This document shows, one piece after another, positions 1 through 9,771 of a DNA stretch of 64,000 nt (positions are counted from its first letter, which is position 1; every line of letters begins with the position of its first letter). Both the position numbers and the translations under genes were made by a program. This stretch comes from Stenotrophomonas sp. WZN-1 (GTDB lineage Bacteria; Pseudomonadota; Gammaproteobacteria; Xanthomonadales; Xanthomonadaceae). Where the stretch lies: positions 3,676,001 to 3,740,000 of the forward strand of contig NZ_CP021768.1 in NCBI RefSeq assembly GCF_002192255.1, in the 5' to 3' direction. Below the pieces are notes generated by a model. The model saw only the letters and a list, made by a program, of their open reading frames with translations, had not been told where the DNA came from and made no database searches.

Positions 1-322
1 GGTCGACGTTGATCTGCCCGGTCTGTTGCACCTGGGTATAGCTTCCAGCGAAGGTCCAGATGCAGCTACCCACCACGCCGGTGGTTCGATGCACCGAACA
101 GCGCAGGCGCATGGGCCGGAGGTTGTAGTACTGCCCTTCGCAGAAGGTGTCGCCGCAGATATCGTCGAAGCCGCGCACCAAAAGGCGCTCAGCGGCAAGG
201 AAGCGCTCGCGGCCGGCCGCCGGATCGGGATGGTCACGGGCATCGACATATGGCGGCGCTGCCTGGGCGCCCGCTGCCATCAGCAGCCCACAGGCCAGCC
301 ATCGGGCGAGGAAGATGCGCAT
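1..322 (-). CDS. Small secreted protein, paralogue of the next gene (partial)
   Basis: The gene starts at ATG 322 and runs off the left edge, leaving about 107 residues. The product begins with a hydrophobic stretch (MRIFLARWLACGLLMAAGAQA) that reads as a signal peptide, so it is probably periplasmic or secreted. A core motif FDDICGDTFCEGQYYNLRPM resembles FDRLCGDTWCEGEYSNYRVM in the neighbour, with the cysteines kept, so the two arose by duplication. Its ATG overlaps the stop of the upstream gene in a TGATG junction, which suggests translational coupling in a two-gene operon. I do not recognise the family and assign no function. Confidence 0.7.
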   Translation of the reverse strand, partial: MRIFLARWLACGLLMAAGAQAAPPYVDARDHPDPAAGRERFLAAERLLVRGFDDICGDTFCEGQYYNLRPMRLRCSVHRTTGVVGSCIWTFAGSYTQVQQTGQINVD

Positions 323-813
323 CAGCCCGCCCTCCCGGTCTTCCGGATGCAGTCAGGCAGCGCGTCGAACAGGCCATGGTCGAGGCCTGGCAGAGCGGCG
401 GTCAGACCATCGGGCGCTTCCAGCGAAGCGTGGAAGGCTTCTACAGGCACGCCCGGCTGCAGCTCCACCGGACAGGCCCAACGACCATTGTCGACCTGCA
501 CTTCACCCGTGTCGGCCTGCACGACCAGCTCGCTGGCCGCCACCACCCACACGCATCGCTGCACCGTCCCGCGATGCGCCAGCACCGCGCAGCGGAACTC
601 CATCACCCGGTAGTTGCTGTACTCCCCCTCGCACCAGGTATCGCCGCATAGCCTGTCGAATTCACGCACGAGGGCGGCCTCCAACCCATAGGCGCGTTCC
701 CAGTTGGCCTCGGGCGCGGGGTAATCGATCAGGTCCACGTGCAGGCCGCGGGCGAGGACAGGCAGGGATACCAGCAACAGCACGGCCCCGATGCATCGGG
801 CATACCAGGACAT
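322..813 (-). CDS. Small secreted protein of unknown function
   Basis: 163 residues from ATG 813, which has AAGGAG placed about 7 bases upstream; a longer in-frame start at 870 lacks such a site. The N-terminus (MSWYARCIGAVLLLVSLPVLA) is a plausible signal peptide. The middle holds a Cys-containing motif (CGDTWCEGEY) followed by CAV and CVWV, shared with the partial gene to its left, which hints at disulphide-bonded extracytoplasmic folding. It is the first gene of a tandem duplicate pair joined by TGATG and is divergent from ppa. No known domain recognised. Confidence 0.72.
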   Translation of the reverse strand: MSWYARCIGAVLLLVSLPVLARGLHVDLIDYPAPEANWERAYGLEAALVREFDRLCGDTWCEGEYSNYRVMEFRCAVLAHRGTVQRCVWVVAASELVVQADTGEVQVDNGRWACPVELQPGVPVEAFHASLEAPDGLTAALPGLDHGLFDALPDCIRKTGRAG

Positions 814-997
814 GGCAGGACTCCTTGGGAATGGGCATCCAGCCTGCGCCAGCACGCCCCCCGGCCCCATCAGCCCAGGCCGTAGTGCTCCGTCAGGCCT
901 TGCCGCGCGGGCGGGTCGGCGCCCTCCCCCTGCACAGCGCCCGGCAAAGGCATAAAATGGTGAGCTATCCGTCTATATCCCCCACCTGGAGCACACC

Positions 998-1534
998 ATG
1001 GGCCTGGAACTCGTCTCGCCCGGCAAGAACCCGCCGGAAGAAATCAACGTCATCATCGAGATTCCGAAGGACTCGGAGCCGGTGAAGTACGAAGTGGACA
1101 AGGAAACCGGCGCGATCTTCGTCGACCGCATCCTCTCCACCCCGATGCGCTACCCGTGCAACTACGGCTACGTGCCGAGCACCCTGTGTGGCGACGGCGA
1201 TCCGGCCGACGTTCTGGTAGTGCTGCCGCTGCCGCTGGTGCCGGGCTCGGTCGTGCGCTGCCGTCCGGTCGGCGTGCTGAAGATGAGCGATGAGGCAGGC
1301 AGCGACGAGAAGATCCTGGCCGTGCCGGTCTCGAAGATCTTCAGCGGCTACGCCCACGTCGAAGACATCGCCCAGGTCTCGAGCCACTGGCTGGAGCGCA
1401 TCGGCCACTTCTTCGAGCACTACAAGGACCTGGAGAAGGGCAAGTGGGTCAAGCTGGACGGTTGGGGCGGCGCCGCTGAGGCCAAGCAGATCCTGATCGA
1501 GGCGCACCAGCGCCATCTCGACAGCAAGGCCTGA
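998..1534 (+). CDS. ppa: Inorganic pyrophosphatase (family I)
   Basis: 178 residues, the usual size of bacterial family I enzymes. Soluble cytoplasmic enzyme that hydrolyses pyrophosphate to two phosphates with Mg2+, pulling biosynthetic reactions forward. The family signature with three metal-binding aspartates is present as DGDPAD (D66, D68, D71), preceded by the conserved RYPCNYGYVP. ATG 998 has GGAG about 7 bases upstream. It is transcribed alone: the gene to the left diverges and a stem-loop follows the stop. Confidence 0.97.
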   Translation: MGLELVSPGKNPPEEINVIIEIPKDSEPVKYEVDKETGAIFVDRILSTPMRYPCNYGYVPSTLCGDGDPADVLVVLPLPLVPGSVVRCRPVGVLKMSDEAGSDEKILAVPVSKIFSGYAHVEDIAQVSSHWLERIGHFFEHYKDLEKGKWVKLDGWGGAAEAKQILIEAHQRHLDSKA

Positions 1535-1545
1535 GCCTGAACCGG

Positions 1546-1575
1546 ATCGCTCCGGCGGTACCCTGCCGGAGCGAT
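1546..1575 (+). terminator. Stem-loop after ppa
   Basis: An 11-bp perfect inverted repeat (ATCGCTCCGGC / GCCGGAGCGAT) with an 8-base loop lies just after the ppa stop. There is no long T-run, so termination strength is uncertain. Confidence 0.55.
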
Positions 1576-1686
1576 GCGGGTCACGTTTCATGACGACGGC
1601 ACATCACTCTTGCTGCCGTATTAGGTAAATTGCGTCACTTCACACGTCATCGACATCCATCGTCGAGACAGCCAGGGGAATGTGTC

Positions 1687-2808
1687 GTGCGTATTCTGCT
1701 TGTTGGGGATGCAGCCAGCCTGCCGGCCGAGCTGACCGAATTCATTGCCGATCTTGGGGAAGACTGGCAGCCGTTGACCGCCACCGATGGCCAGGCCGCG
1801 ATGACCGCGGTGGCCACGCAGGGCGTGGACGCGGTGATCGTCTGCCCGCAGTTGCCCGATCTCAATGCCACCACGCTGCTGGGCCAGATCCGGACCCTGC
1901 GCCCGGAGACCATCCGCATCGCGCTGGTCGATGCACAGCATGGCAACCGGCCACCGCCGGCGCGCCTGATCGGCGTCGCCCACCGCTTCCTGCCGCTGCC
2001 ACTGGCGCCGGAAGTGCTGCTGGAGGCGCTGACCAGCCTGGAAGAACTGCGCGAAGTGCTGGACAGCCCGCGCCTGCGCGATGCCATCGGCCGTATCGAG
2101 AAACTGCCCTCGCCGCCGCACCTGTACCTGAGCCTGACCCAGGCCCTGGAACATGACGACGACGCCGACAGTGCCGATGTAGCCAAGCTGGTCGCCGCCG
2201 ATCCGGCGATCGCGGCCAAGGTGCTGCAGCTGTCGAACTCGGCCTTCTTCAGCCAGGGCCGCACCATTGCCGATCTGCGTACCGCGGTAACCCGGCTGGG
2301 CCTGGCCACGCTGCGTGACCTGGTGCTGGCCAGCGAAGTGTTCTCCGCACCGACGCTGTCGGCCGCCGAGCGCAACTCGCTGCAGCAGCGCGCACTGCTC
2401 GCCTCGCGGCTGGCCGCACGCCTGCTGCCCGAATCCAGTGCCGAACTGGGGGCGACCGCTGCGCTGCTGGCCGACATCGGCCTGCTGCTGCCGGGTGTGC
2501 GCAACGAGCGCAGCGAGCCTTCGCTGGCCGGTGACACCCGCCCCGGCCATGCCGAGGCCGGCGCCTACCTGCTGGGGCTGTGGGGCCTGCCGATGCCGAT
2601 CATCGAAGCGGTGGCATTCCACCTGCAGCCACAGCGCGCCAACACCCGCAGCTTCTGGGTGACCGGCGCGGTGCACGTGGCGCTGGCGCTGGTCAATGGC
2701 GATCCGGTGGACGAGGACTACCTGCAGCGTGCAGGCGTGCTGAACAAGCTGCCGCAATGGCGCGAGCACGCCAATGCACTGATGGGTCTGGTGCCCAGCG
2801 ACGCCTGA
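1687..2808 (+). CDS. HDOD-domain protein with degenerate receiver domain
   Basis: 373 residues from GTG 1687, chosen because AGGGGA lies 8 bases upstream; a TTG at 1630 would add an unlikely 19 residues. Residues 1-115 have the layout of a CheY-like receiver (RILLVGD..., DAVIVCPQLPD). The expected phosphoacceptor Asp is Cys53, and the conserved Lys region reads FLPLPLAP, so phosphorylation is unlikely. From about residue 140 an HDOD domain follows (KLPSPPHLYLSLTQAL..., AAKVLQLSNSAFFSQG), the hallmark of this non-hydrolytic signalling family. HDOD proteins act in nucleotide signalling, motility or stress control; the target here is unknown. Confidence 0.85.
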   Translation: MRILLVGDAASLPAELTEFIADLGEDWQPLTATDGQAAMTAVATQGVDAVIVCPQLPDLNATTLLGQIRTLRPETIRIALVDAQHGNRPPPARLIGVAHRFLPLPLAPEVLLEALTSLEELREVLDSPRLRDAIGRIEKLPSPPHLYLSLTQALEHDDDADSADVAKLVAADPAIAAKVLQLSNSAFFSQGRTIADLRTAVTRLGLATLRDLVLASEVFSAPTLSAAERNSLQQRALLASRLAARLLPESSAELGATAALLADIGLLLPGVRNERSEPSLAGDTRPGHAEAGAYLLGLWGLPMPIIEAVAFHLQPQRANTRSFWVTGAVHVALALVNGDPVDEDYLQRAGVLNKLPQWREHANALMGLVPSDA

Positions 2809-2842
2809 GCGACACGCAGGCGACTGTCGTCACCTCGCATGA

Positions 2843-2870
2843 GGGCGCGTCCAACGGACGCGCCCTTTTT
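2843..2870 (+). terminator. Rho-independent terminator after the HDOD gene
   Basis: Perfect 10-bp stem GGGCGCGTCC / GGACGCGCCC with a 3-base loop, followed by five T. It can end the HDOD transcript and lies just beyond the stop of the converging small gene. Confidence 0.88.
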
Positions 2871-2876
2871 CCTCTC

Positions 2877-3086
2877 TCAGCGCTGCGGACAGGCGTCCAG
2901 CACGCACAGACGCCATTGGCGCTCGCACAGGGCCGGGGCGTTGCCCTTGGCCAGGCACTCCAGCCGGAGTTCCTCGCAGTACACACCGCCGCCGCAGACG
3001 ATGATGTTCTGTGCGGACAGCGAGCCCACCAGCGTTGCATAGATCAGGACGGCGGCCGATACCTGGCGGAAAAGCGTGCGCTTCAT
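2877..3086 (-). CDS. Small cysteine-rich exported protein
   Basis: 69 residues from ATG 3086. GGGAG lies about 6 bases upstream of this ATG, while the earlier in-frame ATG at 3092 directly abuts that site. The N-terminus (MKRTLFRQVSAAVLIYATLV) is a signal peptide or membrane anchor. The mature part has six cysteines (VCGGGVYCEE, ECLAKG, LCERQ, LCVLDAC), suggesting a small disulphide-stabilised periplasmic protein. No family recognised. It converges on the HDOD gene. Confidence 0.62.
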   Translation of the reverse strand: MKRTLFRQVSAAVLIYATLVGSLSAQNIIVCGGGVYCEELRLECLAKGNAPALCERQWRLCVLDACPQR

Positions 3087-3197
3087 ATCCATCTCCCAGT
3101 GTCCGGTATTGGACGCACCTACTGTGCTGAATGCGACAAGAGCAGACAGTGACCGCACTCACTTTCCCGACCTGATCAGAATTCCCTTACAGAAATG

Positions 3198-3223
3198 AAA
3201 AGGGCGGACCTTGCGGTCCGCCC
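3198..3223 (-). terminator. Rho-independent terminator of the TonB receptor gene
   Basis: Stem GGGCGGACC / GGTCCGCCC (9 bp, 4-base loop) followed on the minus strand by TTTT, about 30 bases beyond the receptor stop codon. Confidence 0.85.
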
Positions 3224-3252
3224 TCCTCGTTCTGCTACCGCACTTCGATGGA

Positions 3253-6123
3253 TCAGAAGCGCTGGGTGTACTTCATGTACAGGAAGCGACCCACGTCGAA
3301 GCCGCCGTAGTAGGCGAAGTTCGAGTTCGGCTGGGTGAACATGACCGGACCCTTGTGGTCGAACACGTTGTTGGCACCCAGGGCGATCGTGGCATCCCAC
3401 GGCGCCTTCCAGCTGACCTGCAGGTCGTGGAAGGTGTTGGAGCCGGTCTTGCGCAGCGGAGCACCTTCGCCGTTCTGCATGCGGTCCGGCAGGTCGCACG
3501 GACGGTTGGCCACGCAGGCTTCGTTCATGCCCGAGTAGTAACGCGCCGTGTAAGCCACGCCGAAATCGCCCTTCGACCAGGTCAGGCCCAGATTGGAGCG
3601 CACGCGGAACAGGCCCGGTTCACCCACACGACCGATGGTGATGTTGTCACCGTCGGCGTTCTGGCCCTGCTCGTCGTACTTGGCCAGGTAGCTGGTCTGC
3701 CAGTCGACTGCGAACTGGCCGATAGCCAGTTCCGGCAAGCGGTACTTGATACCCAGGTCATAGCCCTGGGTTTCCATCTGGCCGAGATTGGCCAGGCCGT
3801 AGGTCATGCCATTGATGTGGCCGTCGCCTGCACGGGTGTGCGCGGCGCAGCGCGAAGCATCGCCCAGCACGTAGCAGTCACGCAGGATGCGGTCGACGCT
3901 GTCGGCGATGATCATGTCGCTGATTTCGTACTTGTACCAATCCAGCGAAATGTCCAGGCCCTGCACCCAGCGCGGGCTCCAGACCAGGCCCACGGTGGTG
4001 CTCTTGGAGGTTTCCGGCTTCAGGTTCGGGTTGGCACCCGAGATGAACTGGTCCGGCGTCGCACACGGGGTCGAGGTGCACGGAATCAGGCCTTGGCCCA
4101 GCTGGGTGTAACCCACCGGAACGCCCGCAGCCGAGCAGGCCGCATTGCCGTTAACCGAGCCCGGCGCGGTGATGCCGCACGGATCGGTGTACGACTCGAA
4201 GCTGCTGCTCAGGCCACCGTAGAGGTTGTCGATGGTCGGAGCGCGGAAGCCTTCAGCCCAGGTACCACGTACCAGCAGCTCGTCCAGCGGGCGCCAGGTG
4301 AAGCCGAACTTCGAGTTCAGGGTATTGCCGAAGTTGCTGTAATCCGAGTAACGGCTCGCAGCATTCAGGGTCAGTTCCTTCGCGAACGGCATGTCAGCCA
4401 GGACCGGCACGTTCAGCTCGAGGTAGACCTCGTCCAGCGAGTACTGGCCCTGGGTGGTCTGCGCGCCCAGGCCGGTGGACTGGCCCGACTGTGCGAAGGC
4501 GTCCGGCGAGAAGCGACCTTCTTCCTTGCGGTGCTCGACGCCCACGGCGAAGCCCAGGTCACCGGCCGGCAGGGTCACGATCGAACCCGACAGGTTGGCG
4601 GTGAAGCTGGTGGTCTTGGTCAGGCCGGTATCGGTGAAGTACGGGAACAGGAAGTCCTGGGTCGCCTGGTCGGCCAGCGAGCCCGGGCCGCCAACGCCGA
4701 AGGGCAGCAGCGGGTTCCACGGACGGCAGCCGCTGGTGGCCAGCGGATCGGACATGCTGGTGCCGCAGCGGGCAACACCGTCAGCACCGATGAACGAAGC
4801 GCCCAGCGCCTGTTCAGAGGCGATCAGGCTCATGTCGCCGTGACCACGCTTGGTGGACTCGTTGCGGTTCCACAGCGCGCCCACATCCCAGTCGAAGGTC
4901 TTGCCAGCGAACTCGAAGAAGCCGCTGATGCTCGGCGCGAAGCGCAGGGTCTTCAGCTGGCTTTCGGTGGTACGCGGCACTTCCCACAGGCGACGTCGGA
5001 AGGTCAGGTCTTCGCCGGTCGGGTTGAACGCGCTGTCGGCCGACAGCGGAGTGCCGAACGAGGCCGACTGGTAGGGGTAGCCCGCGATCTGCTGGGTCGT
5101 GTTGCGCTCATTGTAGAGCACGTCAGCATTGAACGAAATCGAGTCGGTGAAATCATAGTTGCCGTTGACGTACAGCGACTTACGCTCGATGCCAGTCTGC
5201 ACCATCATCTGCTCGTTGGCATTGACGGCGTCGGCGGAAGTTTCCAGGCGGTAGTCGGCACGGTTGGCCGGGTTGCCGCCGTCGCGCAGGGTGTACCAGC
5301 GCTGGTCGCTCGGGCCGACGTAGCCCGGCTCGCCCTTCTTCAGGTTGGGGGTCACGCAGGGGTCGCAGAAGCCACCCTTCTGGTTGATCGGGCTGGCGCC
5401 GGAACCCGGGTAGTTCGGGCCCGCATTGCCATCACGGCTGAACCAACGGTCCTTGGCCCAGACCGGATCCTGCTTGGAATACTCGGCGGACATCGTGACA
5501 CCGCCACGCTCGCCCACGCTTCCGAGGGTGAACGAATAGGTTTCGGTATCGCCGTCGCCCTTGCCGTACTGGCCGACATAGACGCTGGCTTCAGCGCCGT
5601 CGAAGCGCTTGCGGGTGATCACGTTGACCACGGCCGCGATCGCATCCGAGCCATAGATGGCCGAGGCGCCGTCCTTCAGGATTTCGATGCGCTCGATGGC
5701 CGCCATCGGGATCTGGCTCAGATCCTGGTAGCCGGCCGTGGTCGCGCCCAGGCGCTTGCCGTTCATCAGCACCAGGGTGCGCTGCGCGCCCAGGTTGCGG
5801 ATGTCGACGTAGTAGCCACCCACGTTCTCGCCCGAGGCCAGCGATTCCGAACGCGAGATGGCCGGGGAACCGGCCGAGGTCAGGTTCTGCAGGACATCTG
5901 CAACCGAGGTGTAGCCCTGCTTCTCCAGGTTCTCACGGCTCAGCGTGACGATCGGCTGCTGGGTTTCGACGGCTGCGCCGCGGATGCGCGAACCGGTGAC
6001 CGAAATGCGGTCCAGATCAGTGGTGCCCTTTGCTTCCTGAGCCGAAGCAAAGGCCGGCGCCAGCGCCAGCGCAATGCCGGCCGGCAGCAAGCCGAACCGC
6101 ACTGCGGGATTACGAACGTTCAT
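3253..6123 (-). CDS. TonB-dependent outer-membrane receptor
   Basis: 956 residues. A signal peptide ends near residue 28 (ALAPAFASA^QEA). A plug domain follows with [14 protein letters not shown] as the TonB-box region and the typical [40 protein letters not shown]. The rest is a large beta-barrel ending in aromatic F (YTQRF), the usual outer-membrane signature. Such receptors import large or scarce substrates using TonB-ExbBD energy. The substrate cannot be told from sequence; Cys-bearing extracellular loops ([10 protein letters not shown]) are visible. It lies 49 bases downstream of an AraC regulator in the same direction, so it is probably controlled by it. Confidence 0.95.
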   Translation of the reverse strand: MNVRNPAVRFGLLPAGIALALAPAFASAQEAKGTTDLDRISVTGSRIRGAAVETQQPIVTLSRENLEKQGYTSVADVLQNLTSAGSPAISRSESLASGENVGGYYVDIRNLGAQRTLVLMNGKRLGATTAGYQDLSQIPMAAIERIEILKDGASAIYGSDAIAAVVNVITRKRFDGAEASVYVGQYGKGDGDTETYSFTLGSVGERGGVTMSAEYSKQDPVWAKDRWFSRDGNAGPNYPGSGASPINQKGGFCDPCVTPNLKKGEPGYVGPSDQRWYTLRDGGNPANRADYRLETSADAVNANEQMMVQTGIERKSLYVNGNYDFTDSISFNADVLYNERNTTQQIAGYPYQSASFGTPLSADSAFNPTGEDLTFRRRLWEVPRTTESQLKTLRFAPSISGFFEFAGKTFDWDVGALWNRNESTKRGHGDMSLIASEQALGASFIGADGVARCGTSMSDPLATSGCRPWNPLLPFGVGGPGSLADQATQDFLFPYFTDTGLTKTTSFTANLSGSIVTLPAGDLGFAVGVEHRKEEGRFSPDAFAQSGQSTGLGAQTTQGQYSLDEVYLELNVPVLADMPFAKELTLNAASRYSDYSNFGNTLNSKFGFTWRPLDELLVRGTWAEGFRAPTIDNLYGGLSSSFESYTDPCGITAPGSVNGNAACSAAGVPVGYTQLGQGLIPCTSTPCATPDQFISGANPNLKPETSKSTTVGLVWSPRWVQGLDISLDWYKYEISDMIIADSVDRILRDCYVLGDASRCAAHTRAGDGHINGMTYGLANLGQMETQGYDLGIKYRLPELAIGQFAVDWQTSYLAKYDEQGQNADGDNITIGRVGEPGLFRVRSNLGLTWSKGDFGVAYTARYYSGMNEACVANRPCDLPDRMQNGEGAPLRKTGSNTFHDLQVSWKAPWDATIALGANNVFDHKGPVMFTQPNSNFAYYGGFDVGRFLYMKYTQRF

Positions 6124-6172
6124 CTATCTCTCCAAGGTACGTGTTAGCAGCGTGTTAAAACACCCCAGCACG

Positions 6173-7072
6173 TTACGATTGCGTTGCAGCGCTGTATTTG
6201 CGCGAACCAACCGGAGACTTTGCGGATTGTGGCGGGAGCAAGCCACCGTTCTCCCTGAAGCGCGATGCGGACTGGCCGTAGCGGGCGCGGAACGCACGCG
6301 CGAAGCTGCAGCAGTTGTCGAAGCCACTGGCGGCGGCGACCTCGCCCACCATCATGTCGGTGTCGCGCAGCAGGTCGGCGGCGCGTTCGAGACGCAGTCG
6401 TGCCGAAAGCGACTGCGGGCTTTCCTCGTACAGGCTCTGGAAGGTCTTGGAGAGGTACCAGCTGGAGAAGTTGGTCAGCTCGGCCAGTTCGCCGATGCGC
6501 ACCACCCGGTGGCTGTTGCCTTCCAGATAGAGGCGAGCACGCTGCATGCGGCCGAACACCTGGCGCTTGCGGCTGCGCGAGCGGCCCGGGCAGCGCTGTA
6601 CGTTGTCGGCCAGGCCACGCTGCAGGCCAGCCAGGTGCAGCAGCAGCGGACGCAGGGCCTGGGCCGGCTGGCCGCTGGCCAGCGCATCGCGCCACAGGCG
6701 TAGCGCCACGCGGGCGTCACTGCGGTTCATGCGGCCACGACCGGCGTACAGGCCGCAGTCGGCCATCTCGGTCAGCACGCGAAGCGCTTCGATGTTCAGG
6801 TTCAGGCCAACGCACAGTCCATTGCGACCGGCCTGCACCAGTGGCCGCGATTCCTTCTCGAAGGCGATCCACTCGCCCTGGCGCAGGCGGAAGCGTCCTT
6901 CCTTGGCTTCGACCCAAGAGCTGCCACGCACCTGCATCCAGACGGTGAAGCTGGAGCCGGCGGTCTGCAGGCTGCCCAGCCGGGCCACACCCAGGCAGGT
7001 CGGCGCGACATCGTCGAGCGACCGGTCCAGGGAGACGGTTTGGCCGCGATCGGCCAGCGAGAGTTGACGCAT
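6173..7072 (-). CDS. AraC-family transcriptional regulator
   Basis: 299 residues. The last 100 carry the double helix-turn-helix of AraC proteins (IGELAELTNFSSWYLSKTFQSLY, VGEVAAASGFDNCCSFARAFRARYGQSASRFR). The N-terminal half (about 1-170) is a sensor-type region without a recognised ligand motif. It directly precedes the TonB-dependent receptor gene on the same strand, so regulation of that receptor is the simplest inference. A basic stretch (RCPGRSRSRKRQ) links the two halves. Confidence 0.9.
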   Translation of the reverse strand: MRQLSLADRGQTVSLDRSLDDVAPTCLGVARLGSLQTAGSSFTVWMQVRGSSWVEAKEGRFRLRQGEWIAFEKESRPLVQAGRNGLCVGLNLNIEALRVLTEMADCGLYAGRGRMNRSDARVALRLWRDALASGQPAQALRPLLLHLAGLQRGLADNVQRCPGRSRSRKRQVFGRMQRARLYLEGNSHRVVRIGELAELTNFSSWYLSKTFQSLYEESPQSLSARLRLERAADLLRDTDMMVGEVAAASGFDNCCSFARAFRARYGQSASRFRENGGLLPPQSAKSPVGSRKYSAATQS

Positions 7073-7187
7073 GGGGGCACCACGGATTTGCCTAGTACAG
7101 GACTCCGTTTTGCCTAATCAGGTGGCATCGCGTCAGGAAGGTCCGACGAGATCGCAACGAATTCGCGACGATATCCCGACGAAGAAA

Positions 7188-9512
7188 TTACGAAGGCCCA
7201 TTTCCCTTGAACAACAACAACTTGGAGAACGCCGGGAACAGCGTGGGCGGGCGTTCGGGCAACCGCATCACGCCGATGTCGGCGCCATCGCTGACCGCCA
7301 TCGCCACGAACAGGTCATGCCCGTCAGTGCTGGCGCTGAGCCCGTTGCCGGCACTGAGCCGCTCTGCGTCCAGGCAGCGTTCCGGCTCCTCGCGACCGGG
7401 CTGGATGCGCACGAGGGTGGTGCCACACGTGGTCGAGGTGCCGAGGTAACCGATGCCGCTGTTGCCGGCCACGGTCCAGGCCCGGTATCGCCAGCGGCTG
7501 GGCCGGTCATCGCTGATCTGCTGCACGCTGCCCGACGACAACGCGGCATCGGCCGACCACAGGCCACCGGCGGCCAGGCGGGTGAACAACACGCGGCCAC
7601 TGCTGCGGTCGAAGCGCGCCTGCGACACCCCATCGATGCTGGCCAACCGGCGCCAGGGCTGGGTGCTGCGGTCGAACAGGCTCAACCGGGTGCGCTGGTC
7701 GGCATCGCGCTCGACCACGAACAACTGCTCCGGCGACGCGCCATACAGCGCCTGCAGCGGCTGTTCGGCCGGGATCGGCAAAGGCTGCAGTCGTTCATCG
7801 CGTGGTGCGATCTCGTAGACCACCGTGCGCCCGTGCGCGTCGCGGCCGACCACGAGCAGCTGACGGCTGTCGGCCGACCAGTCCGGTGCCTGCCGCGCTT
7901 CCGGCCGCAGCCCTTCGATGGGGCGCAGCGAATCCGGCCGCTGCATGTCCGCCCACCACAGGGCGAAGCTGCCGGAGCGATCCGAGGTGAAGACCAGTTG
8001 GCGGCCATCGGGTGCTGCCATCGGCTGTCCATCGCGGCCACTGGAGGCAAACAGGCGCTCGGGCGCGCCGCCGCCCTGCATCGGCACCTTGAACACGCCG
8101 AACTGCGCGCGCCGGTGGACGAAGGCCAGCATGCCACCACGTCGCGACACGGCGGGCCACTGCGCATCATCCAGGCCGGCATCGCGCAGCGTGCGCCGCT
8201 CGACGTCCAGGTAATAGAGCCGCGCCTCACTGTCGACGCGGCGGCCGAACACGATGGTGCGGCCATCGTCCAGCCAGGCCCAGCCACGCAGCTCTGCCGC
8301 CTCGTCGGTCAACTGCTCGGGTGTACCGCCCGCGGCCGGCACCCGCCACAGATCACCCAGCTGCGGGTTGCGCACGAACACCAGCCATTGCCCGTCGGGC
8401 GAATAACGCGGTGCGTAGTCGAAGTCATCCTGGTCGACGCTGTAGGCCAGCGCGCGCCACTCGCCGCTGGCCAGGTCCAGCACGCGGATGCCACGGTGGG
8501 CGTAGCGCCCGACCATGCTGCCGAACACCAGGCCGCGACCATCGGGTGTCCAGTCGAAGCTGAGCAGCTCGGTGCCATCGCAGCGCGTGGCCTGGCGCAG
8601 TGCGCCACCGGTAGCGCTGGCGATCAGCACCTGGCAGCCACCGTCGGCGGAAAACCGTGCGAAGGCAATCTCACGACCATCCGGCGACCAGTTCGGGAAT
8701 CGATCGACCGCGCCGGCCGGCGGCACCAGCAACTGGCGTGCCGGCGCGTTGCCGGAGGTCTGCACCTTGATCGCACCACCGCCGTTGCCATCTTCGTTGG
8801 CGCCTTCATAGGCCACCAGCGAACCATCCGGTGACAGCGTGGGATAGGTTTCAAAGCCGCTGGTCGCGGTGATCAACCGATAGGGACGCTGCGGGCTGCC
8901 GATCACCCGCGTACCGTTCTCCACGGCGGCCTCCACCGGTGAACTGCTGGCCGGTGCGCGGCGCAGCAGCAGCGTGGTCATCACCAGCAGCGTGGCCAGC
9001 ATCAATACGCCCAGCGCCAGCAGCACGCGGCGACGGACATGGCGCCAGCGGCGGCGCGATTCCTGCGCGCGCGCGGGCAGCACAGCGGCGCCGGTAGCTG
9101 CCGGCTGCACGTCAACGCCTTCGTCGTCAGGCAAACCCACCGCCGATGGCTCCGCATCGTCCAGCACCTGTACCGGCACCAGAAGCCGATAGCCGGTCTT
9201 GGCAATGGTTTCGATGTAGGCCAGGCCGTTGTCGTCGTCGTTGCTGAACGCCTTGCGCAGCTGGGTGATGGCCTGGGTCAGCACGTCGTTGGTCGGCAGG
9301 GTGTCCGGCCACACCTCGGCGAACAAATCGTCGCGGGTGACAACGCGGCCCGGCTGCCGCAGCAGCACGCGCAGCACGCCCAACGCCTTCGGCGTCAGCC
9401 GGCGCGGGCGACGCGCACCGACGACCTCGACCTCGCGCGAGGACAGAGTGACGATGCACTCTCCTATCCGTATCCGATCGGATACGGGGGGCTGGATTTC
9501 GCTGCTGTTCAT
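7188..9512 (-). CDS. CadC-like membrane regulator with beta-propeller sensor
   Basis: 774 residues. Residues about 15-110 form an OmpR/CadC winged helix (RRLTPKALGVLRVLLRQPGRVVTRDDLFAEVWPDT...LRKAFSN). A basic segment (ESRRRWRHVRRR) and one transmembrane helix (VLLALGVLMLATLLVMTTLLL) follow near residue 165-190. The remaining 570 residues contain repeated TolB/PD40 blades (FPNWSPDGREIAFARF, YAPRYSPDGQWLVFVR, QPMAAPDGRQLVFTSDRSGSF). DNA-binding would be cytoplasmic and the propeller periplasmic. Signal and target genes are unknown; it precedes the AraC/TonB receptor pair. Confidence 0.9.
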   Translation of the reverse strand: MNSSEIQPPVSDRIRIGECIVTLSSREVEVVGARRPRRLTPKALGVLRVLLRQPGRVVTRDDLFAEVWPDTLPTNDVLTQAITQLRKAFSNDDDNGLAYIETIAKTGYRLLVPVQVLDDAEPSAVGLPDDEGVDVQPAATGAAVLPARAQESRRRWRHVRRRVLLALGVLMLATLLVMTTLLLRRAPASSSPVEAAVENGTRVIGSPQRPYRLITATSGFETYPTLSPDGSLVAYEGANEDGNGGGAIKVQTSGNAPARQLLVPPAGAVDRFPNWSPDGREIAFARFSADGGCQVLIASATGGALRQATRCDGTELLSFDWTPDGRGLVFGSMVGRYAHRGIRVLDLASGEWRALAYSVDQDDFDYAPRYSPDGQWLVFVRNPQLGDLWRVPAAGGTPEQLTDEAAELRGWAWLDDGRTIVFGRRVDSEARLYYLDVERRTLRDAGLDDAQWPAVSRRGGMLAFVHRRAQFGVFKVPMQGGGAPERLFASSGRDGQPMAAPDGRQLVFTSDRSGSFALWWADMQRPDSLRPIEGLRPEARQAPDWSADSRQLLVVGRDAHGRTVVYEIAPRDERLQPLPIPAEQPLQALYGASPEQLFVVERDADQRTRLSLFDRSTQPWRRLASIDGVSQARFDRSSGRVLFTRLAAGGLWSADAALSSGSVQQISDDRPSRWRYRAWTVAGNSGIGYLGTSTTCGTTLVRIQPGREEPERCLDAERLSAGNGLSASTDGHDLFVAMAVSDGADIGVMRLPERPPTLFPAFSKLLLFKGNGPS

Positions 9513-9728
9513 TTTCTGCTACACAGTAGAGACAGGTCCCGGGCAGTGTTTGCCTTCGATACCGCCCCGTCCTGGGAACAGCGAAAAGCCAGACTCCGCA
9601 CAAAGCATCGGCGCATACCGCAAAAACAATCGAGCGCGCGAATACTAGCCTATGCAAGTTACCTCGCCTATCGCGTGGTCGACATCAGGCTCTCTCTCGC
9701 CGACGCATTCACATAATTCGCGACACTA

Positions 9729-9755
9729 TTCGCGCCCTGTTGGGCGCGAAATTTT
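9729..9755. terminator. Hairpin between CadC-like gene and ion channel gene
   Basis: Perfect 9-bp stem TTCGCGCCC / GGGCGCGAA with loop TGTT, followed by ATTTTTA on the plus strand. It lies 16 bases beyond the minus-strand ion channel gene. The T-run sits on the wrong strand for that gene, so its direction of action is uncertain. Confidence 0.45.
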
Positions 9756-9771
9756 TATCTGGCGTTCATTT

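Noticed and set aside
3211..6147. 978-residue ORF antisense to the TonB receptor
   Set aside because: A GC-rich shadow frame; the minus-strand receptor has a signal peptide, plug and barrel motifs, while this frame shows no domain.
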